From the NCBI GenBank assembly GCA_017410365.1, contig JAFQQY010000048.1, forward strand, positions 1 to 64,000: a stretch of DNA of 64,000 nucleotides, read 5' to 3'. Each line of letters opens with the position of its first letter. Positions within the stretch are counted from its first letter, which is position 1. A program made the position numbers and the translations under genes. The DNA comes from Prevotella sp. (GTDB taxonomy: Bacteria; Bacteroidota; Bacteroidia; Bacteroidales; Bacteroidaceae). The notes beneath the pieces were generated by a model, which was given only the letters and a program-made list of their open reading frames with translations, was not told where the DNA came from and ran no database searches. Below, in pieces: positions 42,372-49,756 of this stretch.

Positions 42372-43461
42372 TGTGAGAACTTTCAAATAAATTAATGTAT
42401 CTTATGGCATTTGAGATAGCCTCTTTTTGATTATTTGTATCTAATTTTAACATGTTCCTTGTAGCACGAGCTATGAGTAATCTAGCAGATGAATAAGCGA
42501 CAACTTTTTGTGCTTTGCACATTAGCATTCGGTTTATATTGTCGCCAAAATTACCTGTATGTTGAAAGTTTAGCGCCATACAATTTTTACAACACCATCT
42601 AATTGGACAATTCCTGCATTCATTTAGAAACAATTCAAATTTGACTTTTGCAGCTTCAAATAATATTGTTTCCCGTTTCGTTTTCCCTTGTATGATGCTG
42701 GAGAACATATGGCATGGTAATAATTCACCATCACAATCATATGTATGAATATTAGCAACTTCCCAACAAGGTGGATCTGCTTCATCTTGTGATTGAGGAA
42801 TCCAAAATGATTTATGGAAGTCAAAATCAAATAATGGAGTGATAACATCTATCTGAGGATTATCTAAATAGAAATCGCAAAGTAGATCAAGCTGTTTGTT
42901 TAACTCTTCGCATGATTTATCATCCCACATTACTCCTTGGGCCAATCCGCCAATAATATTAAAACCTCTTCGATAAAAATATTGCAATGATTCAGATAAA
43001 TATTGAACACTATCAGGAAAAACCGTCATTTTTAACGGGTTGTTAGGCCAATGCTCTTGAAAGAAATCAATATCAAGATAAGCTATTCCACGGTTAATTA
43101 AGTTTACTTCGGGTATGCCATCAATGCTAAGTCCAAGTGTAATTCTCTTTTTGTTTGATATAAACCATGATTTCATTTCAGGTGTAAGTAAGGTACCATT
43201 TGTCCTAATGAAAATTCTCATGGCTGGTACTTTATCCCATACCCAGTTGCATATTTGAGGAATCAGTTCAAAATTTGTAAGGGGTTCTCCACCTAATAAA
43301 TCAACACTTTCAATGTCATTATTGCTATTTTCAAATTCTTTTTCCAGAATTGGTTTAACTTGGTTCCATGTCATTCGTTTAGAATCCTTGAATCTCTCAT
43401 AGCAATATCGACAATTGAGGTTGCAGGAATGACTTATTAGGAGTAATATGGTTCTTTTCAT
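42364..43461 (-). CDS. Radical SAM/SPASM peptide-modifying enzyme B
   Basis: A 365-residue radical SAM protein with the [4Fe-4S] motif CNLNCRYC (C13, C17, C20), the LLGGEPLTNF motif, and a C-terminal SPASM-like Cys cluster (CRNCPIRWCCKNC). It is a paralogue of the enzyme at 43772-44965: they share blocks such as NRGIAYLDIDFFQEHWP and GLAQGVMWDD. Such enzymes install thioether or carbon-carbon crosslinks on ribosomal peptides. It follows the precursor gene by 57 bases and overlaps the ClpP-like gene by eight. Confidence 0.88.
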   Translation of the reverse strand: MKRTILLLISHSCNLNCRYCYERFKDSKRMTWNQVKPILEKEFENSNNDIESVDLLGGEPLTNFELIPQICNWVWDKVPAMRIFIRTNGTLLTPEMKSWFISNKKRITLGLSIDGIPEVNLINRGIAYLDIDFFQEHWPNNPLKMTVFPDSVQYLSESLQYFYRRGFNIIGGLAQGVMWDDKSCEELNKQLDLLCDFYLDNPQIDVITPLFDFDFHKSFWIPQSQDEADPPCWEVANIHTYDCDGELLPCHMFSSIIQGKTKRETILFEAAKVKFELFLNECRNCPIRWCCKNCMALNFQHTGNFGDNINRMLMCKAQKVVAYSSARLLIARATRNMLKLDTNNQKEAISNAIRYINLFESSHNE

Positions 43462-43518
43462 ATTTGGTGTCTTTTATAAAAGCACAGAGGAGATATATAC
43501 TCCTCGTGCTATTACAGA

Positions 43519-43713
43519 TTAATACTTGTTTTTTGTGGCTTTGCATACGCTAACACATGTGCCACGGCAAGTTCCCTTACAACCACCGCTGCTATAGCAA
43601 TCGGTGCAAGAGTTTGAGTTCTGAGACTTGTGCTCGGCAATAGAACCGTTCACTTTGCTGTACTCATTAAGCTTGAGTTCCAGCGCATTAAGAGCTTCGA
43701 GATTGATTTTCAT
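43519..43713 (-). CDS. Six-cysteine RiPP precursor peptide
   Basis: A 64-residue peptide with a helical, hydrophilic leader (residues 1 to about 34: MKINLEALNALELKLNEYSK) and a Cys/Gly core with cysteines at 36, 39, 45, 49, 53 and 57, the last four spaced C-x3-C-x3-C-x3-C. This CXXX-repeat pattern resembles precursors paired with radical SAM maturases. A GG pair (43-44) inside the core could be a cleavage site. It has an excellent AGGAGG ribosome-binding site at 43721-43726, rare in Bacteroidota, suggesting high production. It sits between the two radical SAM genes. Confidence 0.85.
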   Translation of the reverse strand: MKINLEALNALELKLNEYSKVNGSIAEHKSQNSNSCTDCYSSGGCKGTCRGTCVSVCKATKNKY

Positions 43714-43720
43714 ACGAAAT

Positions 43721-43726
43721 CCTCCT
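43721..43726 (-). promoter_or_regulatory. Strong ribosome-binding site of the precursor peptide
   Basis: AGGAGG is seven bases before the ATG. Most genes in this window lack a Shine-Dalgarno sequence. Confidence 0.7.
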
Positions 43727-43771
43727 GTTTGTTAAATTGTTAATAATAAATGAATATTGGGCATTATGCCT

Positions 43772-44965
43772 TTATATGTTCATGCATGCTACTGTGTATG
43801 GACTTTTGTTTTTTTCAATGTCCAATTGTTGCAATATTTTATATGCAGTTAAGGCGGTTTTTCCATACTCAGCATCTTGCATTGTTAAATTTTCAATCAT
43901 AGCTATTCGTTCTATTTGAAATTCACAAGCAGTCATGGCTTCTGCAAGAACCATAGGGCACCATCGTTTGTCACGGTTGGAGAAATGTCCCCTATATTTA
44001 TAATTGAAACCAGGGCATGTAGGGCAAAAACATCTAAGTACGCAGTCTTTACAATAATTATCTGCCATAACCTCAAGTTTACCCCATTCTACATTCTCAA
44101 TTGGAAGTGCATTCTGATTTCCTAATACTAATGGAGTAAACATATGACATCCATAACAATTTCCATCGATGTCGTATGTCACCATATTGAGACCAGCCCC
44201 ACAACGCTGTAGCTGTTCTCTTTCGTATGATGGCAAATTAAAAACATCAACAATTCGTCTTAATTTATTAAGTGGTGTCAATTTCGAATCAGCTAAGTAA
44301 GCATCTTTTAGCAAGCATAATTGCTCTCTATAAAGCAAAGCATCATTTAGATCCCATTCAATACCTTGAGCCAAAGAAGCTGAGATACCATAACCTTTAC
44401 GTTGTACATAAAGTACCCCTTCTGCTAAATTGGGTAATGTTTCTTTGGAGATTGTCATTTGAAATTCTTGCTCAGGCCATAATTCATGGAAGAAATCTAA
44501 GTCAATCGTATAATTATCAGTACCCCTGTTTGTTAATTGCATATTCTTACTTCCATCATAACTGGCACCCAGTATAATGCTTTCTTTATGTTCATGCAAC
44601 CACAACTTAATCTCTTCGCTAATTAAAGTTGCATTAGTTGAAGCAAAACATAACCATGGTACATCAATAGCTCCGTTTTCAAGCCATTCTACTATTTCTT
44701 TAATAAGTGTAAAATTCATCAAAGGTTCTCCTCCCATAAAGTCAATTTGTAATTCATCAAACTTTTTGTCTTTTAATACAAATTGTGCTTCTTTGCTTAT
44801 TATTGACTTTGCTTGTTCTACACTCATGTATTTATTTTGCTTATGTGTTTCATAGCAATAACTGCAATTTAAATTGCAAGCATGTGTTATCATTAACATA
44901 CACATCCTTCGTCTAGCAGAGTGCTCTTCCTCCCAAATTGTTTGGTTCTTAATTATTTTAGGCAT
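43772..44965 (-). CDS. Radical SAM/SPASM peptide-modifying enzyme A
   Basis: A 397-residue radical SAM protein with CNLNCSYC (C30, C34, C37), MGGEPLMNF, and a C-terminal cluster CKDCVLRCFCPTC typical of SPASM auxiliary clusters. It has an N-terminal extension of about 20 residues absent from its paralogue at 42364-43461. The two may act in sequence or as a pair on the precursor. It is the first enzyme gene of the cluster, 58 bases before the precursor, with a -7 box (44986-44993) shortly upstream. Confidence 0.88.
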   Translation of the reverse strand: MPKIIKNQTIWEEEHSARRRMCMLMITHACNLNCSYCYETHKQNKYMSVEQAKSIISKEAQFVLKDKKFDELQIDFMGGEPLMNFTLIKEIVEWLENGAIDVPWLCFASTNATLISEEIKLWLHEHKESIILGASYDGSKNMQLTNRGTDNYTIDLDFFHELWPEQEFQMTISKETLPNLAEGVLYVQRKGYGISASLAQGIEWDLNDALLYREQLCLLKDAYLADSKLTPLNKLRRIVDVFNLPSYEREQLQRCGAGLNMVTYDIDGNCYGCHMFTPLVLGNQNALPIENVEWGKLEVMADNYCKDCVLRCFCPTCPGFNYKYRGHFSNRDKRWCPMVLAEAMTACEFQIERIAMIENLTMQDAEYGKTALTAYKILQQLDIEKNKSPYTVACMNI

Positions 44966-44985
44966 ATCTTTACATTATTTTAATG

Positions 44986-44993
44986 CAAAGGTA
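44986..44993 (-). promoter_or_regulatory. -7 box of the peptide-cluster enzymes
   Basis: TACCTTTG on the minus strand, 20 bases before the radical SAM A start. A good -33 box is not seen, consistent with activator dependence. Confidence 0.5.
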
Positions 44994-45034
44994 TAAATTT
45001 AAAATAAGAGTATATATATATAGGTGATGCCAGA

Positions 45035-45055
45035 CAATCCACACTTGTGTGGTTG
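45035..45055. promoter_or_regulatory. Dyad between the HTH gene and radical SAM A
   Basis: CAATCCACAC-TT-GTGTGGTTG, a near-perfect dyad about 40 bases upstream of the -7 box and right after the HTH stop. It may be the operator of the HTH protein or a terminator of its transcript. Confidence 0.45.
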
Positions 45056-45056
45056 A

Positions 45057-45293
45057 TTATTCCTGTAATTTTTTCTTGTAGATATCAAAAAAGTCGTATT
45101 TCAATATTTTTGATATTCTTAATAATAATTCCGTGTCTATTGTTGAACGTTTGAATAATTTATAAACATTGGAACGGTCACAATTTAATTTCCTAGCAAA
45201 CCAGCTAACAGTTCGCTCTTGGTTTTCCAGCTCAGCTTTTATTAATGTCCCAATATGAAGTCTTGCTTGTGTTTTATCTAGCAACTCATTCAT
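45057..45293 (-). CDS. XRE-type helix-turn-helix regulator
   Basis: A 78-residue protein made of one HTH domain: SWFARKLNCDRSNVYKLFKR is the recognition region, followed by LLLRISKILKYDFFDIY, the usual closing helix. It probably regulates the downstream peptide genes; the dyad at 45035-45055 is a candidate site. It is preceded by a structured RNA-like leader and a -7 box at 45673-45680. Confidence 0.85.
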   Translation of the reverse strand: MNELLDKTQARLHIGTLIKAELENQERTVSWFARKLNCDRSNVYKLFKRSTIDTELLLRISKILKYDFFDIYKKKLQE

Positions 45294-45348
45294 CTTATAA
45301 TCAATCTTGCAGCATCCCAGACAAGCATAAATTTAGTTTTGATATTAT

Positions 45349-45460
45349 AAAAAAGCGCGGGTGCTGTATCTGTTGGCTCGTCCCACTGCTCAAGGCGTCT
45401 CGCATTGCCCCTATTGTCTGACGAGCAACATGCAGATCCCACGCCTTGATGCAATATATT
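45349..45460 (-). ncRNA. Pseudoknotted structured RNA upstream of the HTH regulator
   Basis: On the minus strand CAAGGCGT (45441-45448) pairs with ACGCCTTG (45391-45398). Inside that loop GCTCGTC (45420-45426) pairs with GACGAGC (45376-45382) beyond the stem, forming an H-type pseudoknot. A CCCGCGC block just before six T (45349-45361) could instead pair with GCGTGGG of the first stem, giving a terminator. Such mutually exclusive pairing is the hallmark of a switch. It matches no riboswitch I recognise. A short ORF overlapping it is not believable. Confidence 0.55.
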
Positions 45461-45535
45461 TATCCTATTGTTCGATTTAATGAACATAAGGATGCGTATA
45501 TTAACACATCATGCGAACATCTACCTGTTGCTTTG

Positions 45536-45603
45536 TCTTTGACAATAGTTAAAGTTTGCGAGACTTTGAGCAGTCAAAGAACAAAGCGCTGATAAACGCT
45601 TTT
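45536..45603 (-). other. Further stems in the long leader of the HTH gene
   Basis: TCTTTGAC (45536-45543) pairs perfectly with GTCAAAGA (45573-45580), and AAAGCG/CGCTTT form a small hairpin at about 45583-45603. With the pseudoknot these suggest a folded leader of about 370 bases. Confidence 0.4.
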
Positions 45604-45672
45604 CTTAAAAAAATGTCTAAAGTTATCAGGGCCGTACGTTAATGCGACATCACTTCTAAAACTTTGACTTTA

Positions 45673-45680
45673 CAAAAGTA
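45673..45680 (-). promoter_or_regulatory. -7 box for the HTH leader transcript
   Basis: TACTTTTG on the minus strand; no clear -33 box. It would start a transcript of about 370 untranslated bases before the HTH gene. Confidence 0.45.
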
Positions 45681-45699
45681 CTAATATTTCTTCAATACT

Positions 45700-46108
45700 G
45701 ATTATTTTTAATACAAAAATATTAGTTTAGTAAGGATTTATTGTATAATAAAATTTGATTTTCTTTCTTTTTTATGACAACTTTGTATATTCAGAATCTA
45801 AAACAGTAAATATGAAGATTATATAAGAAGGGAAAACTAATGATAATATGGCGGACTTGGATTATATGCATATACTTCGCTATATTCATATGTTTTTACC
45901 TTGAATTAGGGTCTATATTAAAACAAAATTTCACAACAATTCACAAAACATACTGTATACCTAAGTAATAAGCATGATTACTATAAGTATCTAAAAGGGG
46001 AATAGTTGCACATGGCAGAATAACAAGAAAACATTGAAGAGGTTTTCCGAAATCATGACAACGTTGGAAAAGTGGTGTACAATTGCACGGAAGAGGTAAA
46101 ATCATAGT
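45700..46108. other. A+T-rich non-coding gap
   Basis: No convincing ORF, tRNA or repeat family. Possible short protein remnants near 46060 (TLEKWCTIARKR) are too small to assign. Confidence 0.35.
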
Positions 46109-46211
46109 CAATGGAATTTGGTATACTGCCTGTATACCATCGGTATATGCCGTGTATACCAAAAGTATACAGGCTATATACCAAATTAGAGTCTGGATTC
46201 CAGACTCTAAT
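46109..46211. repeat. GTATAC palindrome cluster and a strong inverted repeat
   Basis: Six GGTATA/GTATACC words in alternating orientation fill 46109-46183; then TTAGAGTCTGGA (46186-46197 region) is mirrored by TCCAGACTCTAA. The latter follows the glutamine synthetase gene and could end its transcript; the former looks like a multi-site operator or a recombination site. Confidence 0.55.
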
Positions 46212-46223
46212 TATTTTATACTT

Positions 46224-48410
46224 TTATCTAATAAACAACAGCTCGCGATATTTCGGCAACGTCCAAAGGCCGTCTTCGATTATCATCTCGAGATTGTCTA
46301 TCTCAAGTCGCATTGCCTGCATCTTCGTGTCCACGGTGTCGTGGTAGGCTATAGCGCGCTCGCGTATGCTCTCTATTCGGTTGGCAAGTCGGCGTGCCTC
46401 GGTCAGTTCGTCAGTCAGTCGCTCAATGCTCTCCGTGCGCTCTGCTATCTCCTCAATGAGTTTCATGTTGCGTGCGCTCAGTCGCTCAGCCTTGTCGGCA
46501 GGGAAGATGCTCTGCATGCTCTGTACGTTCTTGATGAGTTTGCTCTGGTAGTGTGTGGCCACAGGGATGATGTGGTTCATCGAAAGGTCGCCCATGACGC
46601 GCGCTTCTATCTGCACGGTCTTGACGTATGTTTCCCATTTCACCTCGTTGCGCGCCTCCAGTTCCTTGCGTGTCATCACCTTGGTGCTCTCGAACATGCT
46701 TACGGTTTGCTCGTCGAGGTAGTGCTCGAAGATTACGGGGCACGACTTCTCTACATCAAGTCCTCGGCGCTCTGCCTCTACCACCCACTCGTCGCTGTAG
46801 CCGTTGCCGTCGAAGCGTATTGGCTTGCATGCCTTTACGTCCTGTCGCAGTATGTTTATGATGGCGCTAATCTTGTCTTCGCCATCGGCGATGCGTGCAT
46901 CTACGCGCTGCTTGAAACTGGTCAGTGCCTCCGCCATGGCGGCATTGAGTGCTATCATGGCCGATGCGCAGTTGCCCTCGCTACCCGGTGCACGGAACTC
47001 GAATCTGTTGCCGGTGAAGGCAAACGGCGATGTGCGGTTGCGGTCGGTATTGTCGATGATGAGGTCGAGATTGCCCAGTTGCGACGTGCGCGGAGCAAGG
47101 TAAGAAAGGTCTTGGTATGAGAAATCTTCGCGCTCCAGCAGTTCGAGCATGCCAGTAAGCTGCTTGCCGAGGAAGCTGGAGATGATGGCTGGCGGTGCCT
47201 CATGACCTCCCAGTCGGTGGGCGTTGGTGGCACTCATGATGCTGGCCTTGAGAAGTCCGTTATGCTTATGGACGGCCATCAGCGTTTCTACGATGAAGAC
47301 TATGAAGCGGAGGTTCTCTTCGGGTGTCTTGCCCGGCGCATGGAGCAAAGTGCCGTTGTTGGCAGAGAGGCTCCAGTTGTTGTGCTTTCCCGAGCCGTTG
47401 ATTCCGTCGAAGGGCTTTTCATGAAGCAACACGCGGAAACTATGCTTGCGTGCCACTTTCTTCATCAGCGACATGAGCAGCATGTTGTGGTCAACGGCGA
47501 GGTTGCATTCCTCGAAGATAGGTGCCAGCTCAAACTGGTTTGGCGCCACCTCGTTGTGGCGTGTCTTGCAAGGTATGGCAAGTTCTAATGCCTGCACCTC
47601 AAGGTCTTTCATGAACGCCTGCACGCGGTCGGGTATGGTGCCGAAGTAGTGGTCGTCCATCTGTTGGTTCTTGGCACTCTCATGACCCATCAGCGTGCGA
47701 CCGGTGAGCATGAGGTCGGGACGTGCAGAGTAGAGGCCCTCGTCAACGAGGAAATACTCCTGTTCCCAACCGAGGTTACACTTTACGCGTGTCACGTTGT
47801 CGTAGAAATACTGGCATACTTCGGTGGCTGCCTTGTCAACGGCACGAAGCGCGCGGAGCAGAGGTGCCTTGTAGTCGAGCGACTCGCCCGTATAGCTTAT
47901 GAAGATTGTTGGGATACATAGGGTGTCGTCGATGATGAACACGGGTGAGGTGGGATCCCATGCCGAGTAACCGCGTGCTTCGAATGTGTTGCGAATGCCT
48001 CCATTGGGGAAAGACGAGGCATCCGGTTCCTGCTGTACGAGCAGTTTGCCGCTGAACTTCTCCATCATTCCTCCCTTGCCGTCGTGTTCAACGAAGGCGT
48101 CGTGTTTCTCGGCGGTACCTTCGGTCAGCGGCTGAAACCAGTGGGTGTAGTGGGTGACACCCATCTCCATTGCCCATTGTTTCATGCCTGCCGCCACAGC
48201 ATCTGCTATCGAGCGGTCGAGGCGTGCGCCGTTGTCTATGACGTCTATCAGTTGGTTGTAAACATCCACTGGCAGGTACTTGTACATCTTCTGTCTGTTG
48301 AAGACGTACTTTCCGAAATATTCTGATGGTCTTTCCTTTGGTGTCTCAACGTTGAGCGGGCGTTTCTTGAACGCCTCTTCTACTACTTGGAATCTTAAAT
48401 TGCTTGACAT
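46224..48410 (-). CDS. glnN: Type III glutamine synthetase
   Basis: A 728-residue protein of the GSIII family, as long as typical members. Signature blocks include MGVTHYTHWFQP near the N-terminus, GWEQEYFLVD, NEVAPNQFELAPIFE, EKPFDGINGSGKHNNW and ATNAHRLGGHEAPPAI, and an FRAPGSEGN catalytic segment. It makes glutamine from glutamate and ammonia using ATP. GSIII is characteristic of Bacteroidota. It is downstream of polyamine genes on the same strand, separated by a CTAGGA repeat tract. Confidence 0.95.
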   Translation of the reverse strand: MSSNLRFQVVEEAFKKRPLNVETPKERPSEYFGKYVFNRQKMYKYLPVDVYNQLIDVIDNGARLDRSIADAVAAGMKQWAMEMGVTHYTHWFQPLTEGTAEKHDAFVEHDGKGGMMEKFSGKLLVQQEPDASSFPNGGIRNTFEARGYSAWDPTSPVFIIDDTLCIPTIFISYTGESLDYKAPLLRALRAVDKAATEVCQYFYDNVTRVKCNLGWEQEYFLVDEGLYSARPDLMLTGRTLMGHESAKNQQMDDHYFGTIPDRVQAFMKDLEVQALELAIPCKTRHNEVAPNQFELAPIFEECNLAVDHNMLLMSLMKKVARKHSFRVLLHEKPFDGINGSGKHNNWSLSANNGTLLHAPGKTPEENLRFIVFIVETLMAVHKHNGLLKASIMSATNAHRLGGHEAPPAIISSFLGKQLTGMLELLEREDFSYQDLSYLAPRTSQLGNLDLIIDNTDRNRTSPFAFTGNRFEFRAPGSEGNCASAMIALNAAMAEALTSFKQRVDARIADGEDKISAIINILRQDVKACKPIRFDGNGYSDEWVVEAERRGLDVEKSCPVIFEHYLDEQTVSMFESTKVMTRKELEARNEVKWETYVKTVQIEARVMGDLSMNHIIPVATHYQSKLIKNVQSMQSIFPADKAERLSARNMKLIEEIAERTESIERLTDELTEARRLANRIESIRERAIAYHDTVDTKMQAMRLEIDNLEMIIEDGLWTLPKYRELLFIR

Positions 48411-48437
48411 TGGTTTTCTTTTTCTTTTTTATAGGGT

Positions 48438-48660
48438 TTTCTAGGAACTTCTAGGCTTTCCTAGGATTTTCTAGGATTTTCTAGGACTTTCTAGGACTCT
48501 CTAGGACTTTCTAGGATTTTCTAGGACTCTCTAGGGACTTTCTAGGACTTTCTAGGACTCTCTAGGATTTTCTAGGACTTTATAGGATTTTCTAGGACTC
48601 TCCAGGACTCTCTAGGATTTTCTAGAGCTCCCTCTCCAAGGAGAGGGCGGGGGGAGAGGC
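48438..48660. repeat. CTAGGA(T/C)TTT tandem tract
   Basis: Nearly twenty copies of TCTAGGA(C/T)T(T/C)T, about 10-12 bases apart, followed by a CCCTCTCCAAGGAGAGGGCG hairpin word that ends at the stop of aguB. Similar tracts follow at 49640-49740 and 50810-50880. Confidence 0.9.
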
Positions 48661-48664
48661 TTTA

Positions 48665-49624
48665 TCAATCAATAAATCTCTTTGTTATCTCCTTATACTC
48701 ATCTATGCGGCGGTCGCGGAGGAATGGCCACCAGCGGCGTACCTGTTCGCAGCGCTCCATGTCGATGGTTACTACGGTGCGCTCTTCGGCATCATCTGGT
48801 GACTCATGGAGCAACTCTCCTTGTGGCCCTGCCACGAATGATGTGCCCCAGAAGTTTATGCGCTCTTCTTGTTGTAGGATGCTTGATTCAGAGTGTCTGA
48901 TGCCTTCTTCGTTTTTGATAATTTGCTTTAGTTCATCAACTCGTCTTAAATCATTCTTTCCCTCAAAGCCAACCCTGTTTACCGCAACCACGGGCAATCC
49001 GTTTGCCACGGCATGACCGCGCTGAACCGTCTGCCATGCACGGCGTTGGCGTTGCTGTTCGTCGGGCGTGTCGTTATCGGCATAGCCGATGGCGGTAGGG
49101 TAGATGAGAATCTCCGCTCCTTGAAGAGCCATAAGACGTGCTGCCTCGGGGTACCATTGATCCCAGCATACGAGCACTCCAAGACGACCAACTGACGTGT
49201 CGATGGGCTTGAAACCAAGATCGCCCGGTGTGAAGTAGAATTTCTCGTAGTAGGCAGGGTCATCGGGGATGTGCATCTTGCGATACTTGCCCGCTATGGT
49301 GCCGTCGCGCTCAATCACTACGGCTGTGTTGTGGTAGAGGCCAGCGGTGCGGCGCTCAAAGAGAGAGGTTACGATGACCACATTCAGTTCCCTTGCCAGT
49401 TGACCGAACAGTTCGGTAGAAGGTCCGGGAATGGGTTCGGCGAGGTCGAACGTATCGACATTCTCTTCCTGGCAGAAGTAGAGCGAGTTGTGCAGTTCTT
49501 GAAGCACTATGAGCTGCGCACCCTTCGATGCCAGTTCTCTGCATCCCTCTGTCAGTCGCTTTATGTTGTCGGCAATATCAGCCGTGTTGTGCTGTTGGAT
49601 GAGGCCGATGTTTAGTTTTTTCAT
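48665..49624 (-). CDS. aguB: N-carbamoylputrescine amidase
   Basis: A 319-residue nitrilase-superfamily protein. The Glu-Lys-Cys triad is visible in IVLQELHNSLYF, KYRKMHIPDD and LGVLVCWDQWYPEA. It hydrolyses N-carbamoylputrescine to putrescine, the step after agmatine deiminase, which is encoded immediately upstream. Usual length is about 290; the excess of about 25 residues (about 218-243, KQIIKNEEGIRHSESSI) sits in a loop before the FWGTSFVAGPQGE block and may be another repeat-derived insertion. Confidence 0.9.
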   Translation of the reverse strand: MKKLNIGLIQQHNTADIADNIKRLTEGCRELASKGAQLIVLQELHNSLYFCQEENVDTFDLAEPIPGPSTELFGQLARELNVVIVTSLFERRTAGLYHNTAVVIERDGTIAGKYRKMHIPDDPAYYEKFYFTPGDLGFKPIDTSVGRLGVLVCWDQWYPEAARLMALQGAEILIYPTAIGYADNDTPDEQQRQRRAWQTVQRGHAVANGLPVVAVNRVGFEGKNDLRRVDELKQIIKNEEGIRHSESSILQQEERINFWGTSFVAGPQGELLHESPDDAEERTVVTIDMERCEQVRRWWPFLRDRRIDEYKEITKRFID

Positions 49625-49639
49625 TTTTTCTTTTTCTAG

Positions 49640-49738
49640 GGTTTTTTGGGGAGGCTCTAGGGCTATCTAGGATTCTCTAGGAGATTCTAGGACTTTCTAT
49701 AGCTCCCTCTCCAAGGAGAGGGCGGGGGGAGAGGCCTC
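49640..49738. repeat. CTAGGA repeat tract and hairpin word
   Basis: TCTAGGA(T/C)T copies, then CCCTCTCCAAGGAGAGGGCG, identical to the word before aguB. Confidence 0.85.
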
Positions 49739-49756
49739 AAGGACATTCTATTTTTA

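Noticed and set aside
45290-45487. 65-codon minus-strand ORF
   Set aside because: It runs through the pseudoknotted RNA, whose pairings explain the sequence better than coding.
46083-47120. 345-codon plus-strand ORF
   Set aside because: It is antisense to glnN and begins in the GTATAC repeat region.
48438-48660. CRISPR array
   Set aside because: Units are about 11 bases with no unique spacers and no cas genes nearby.
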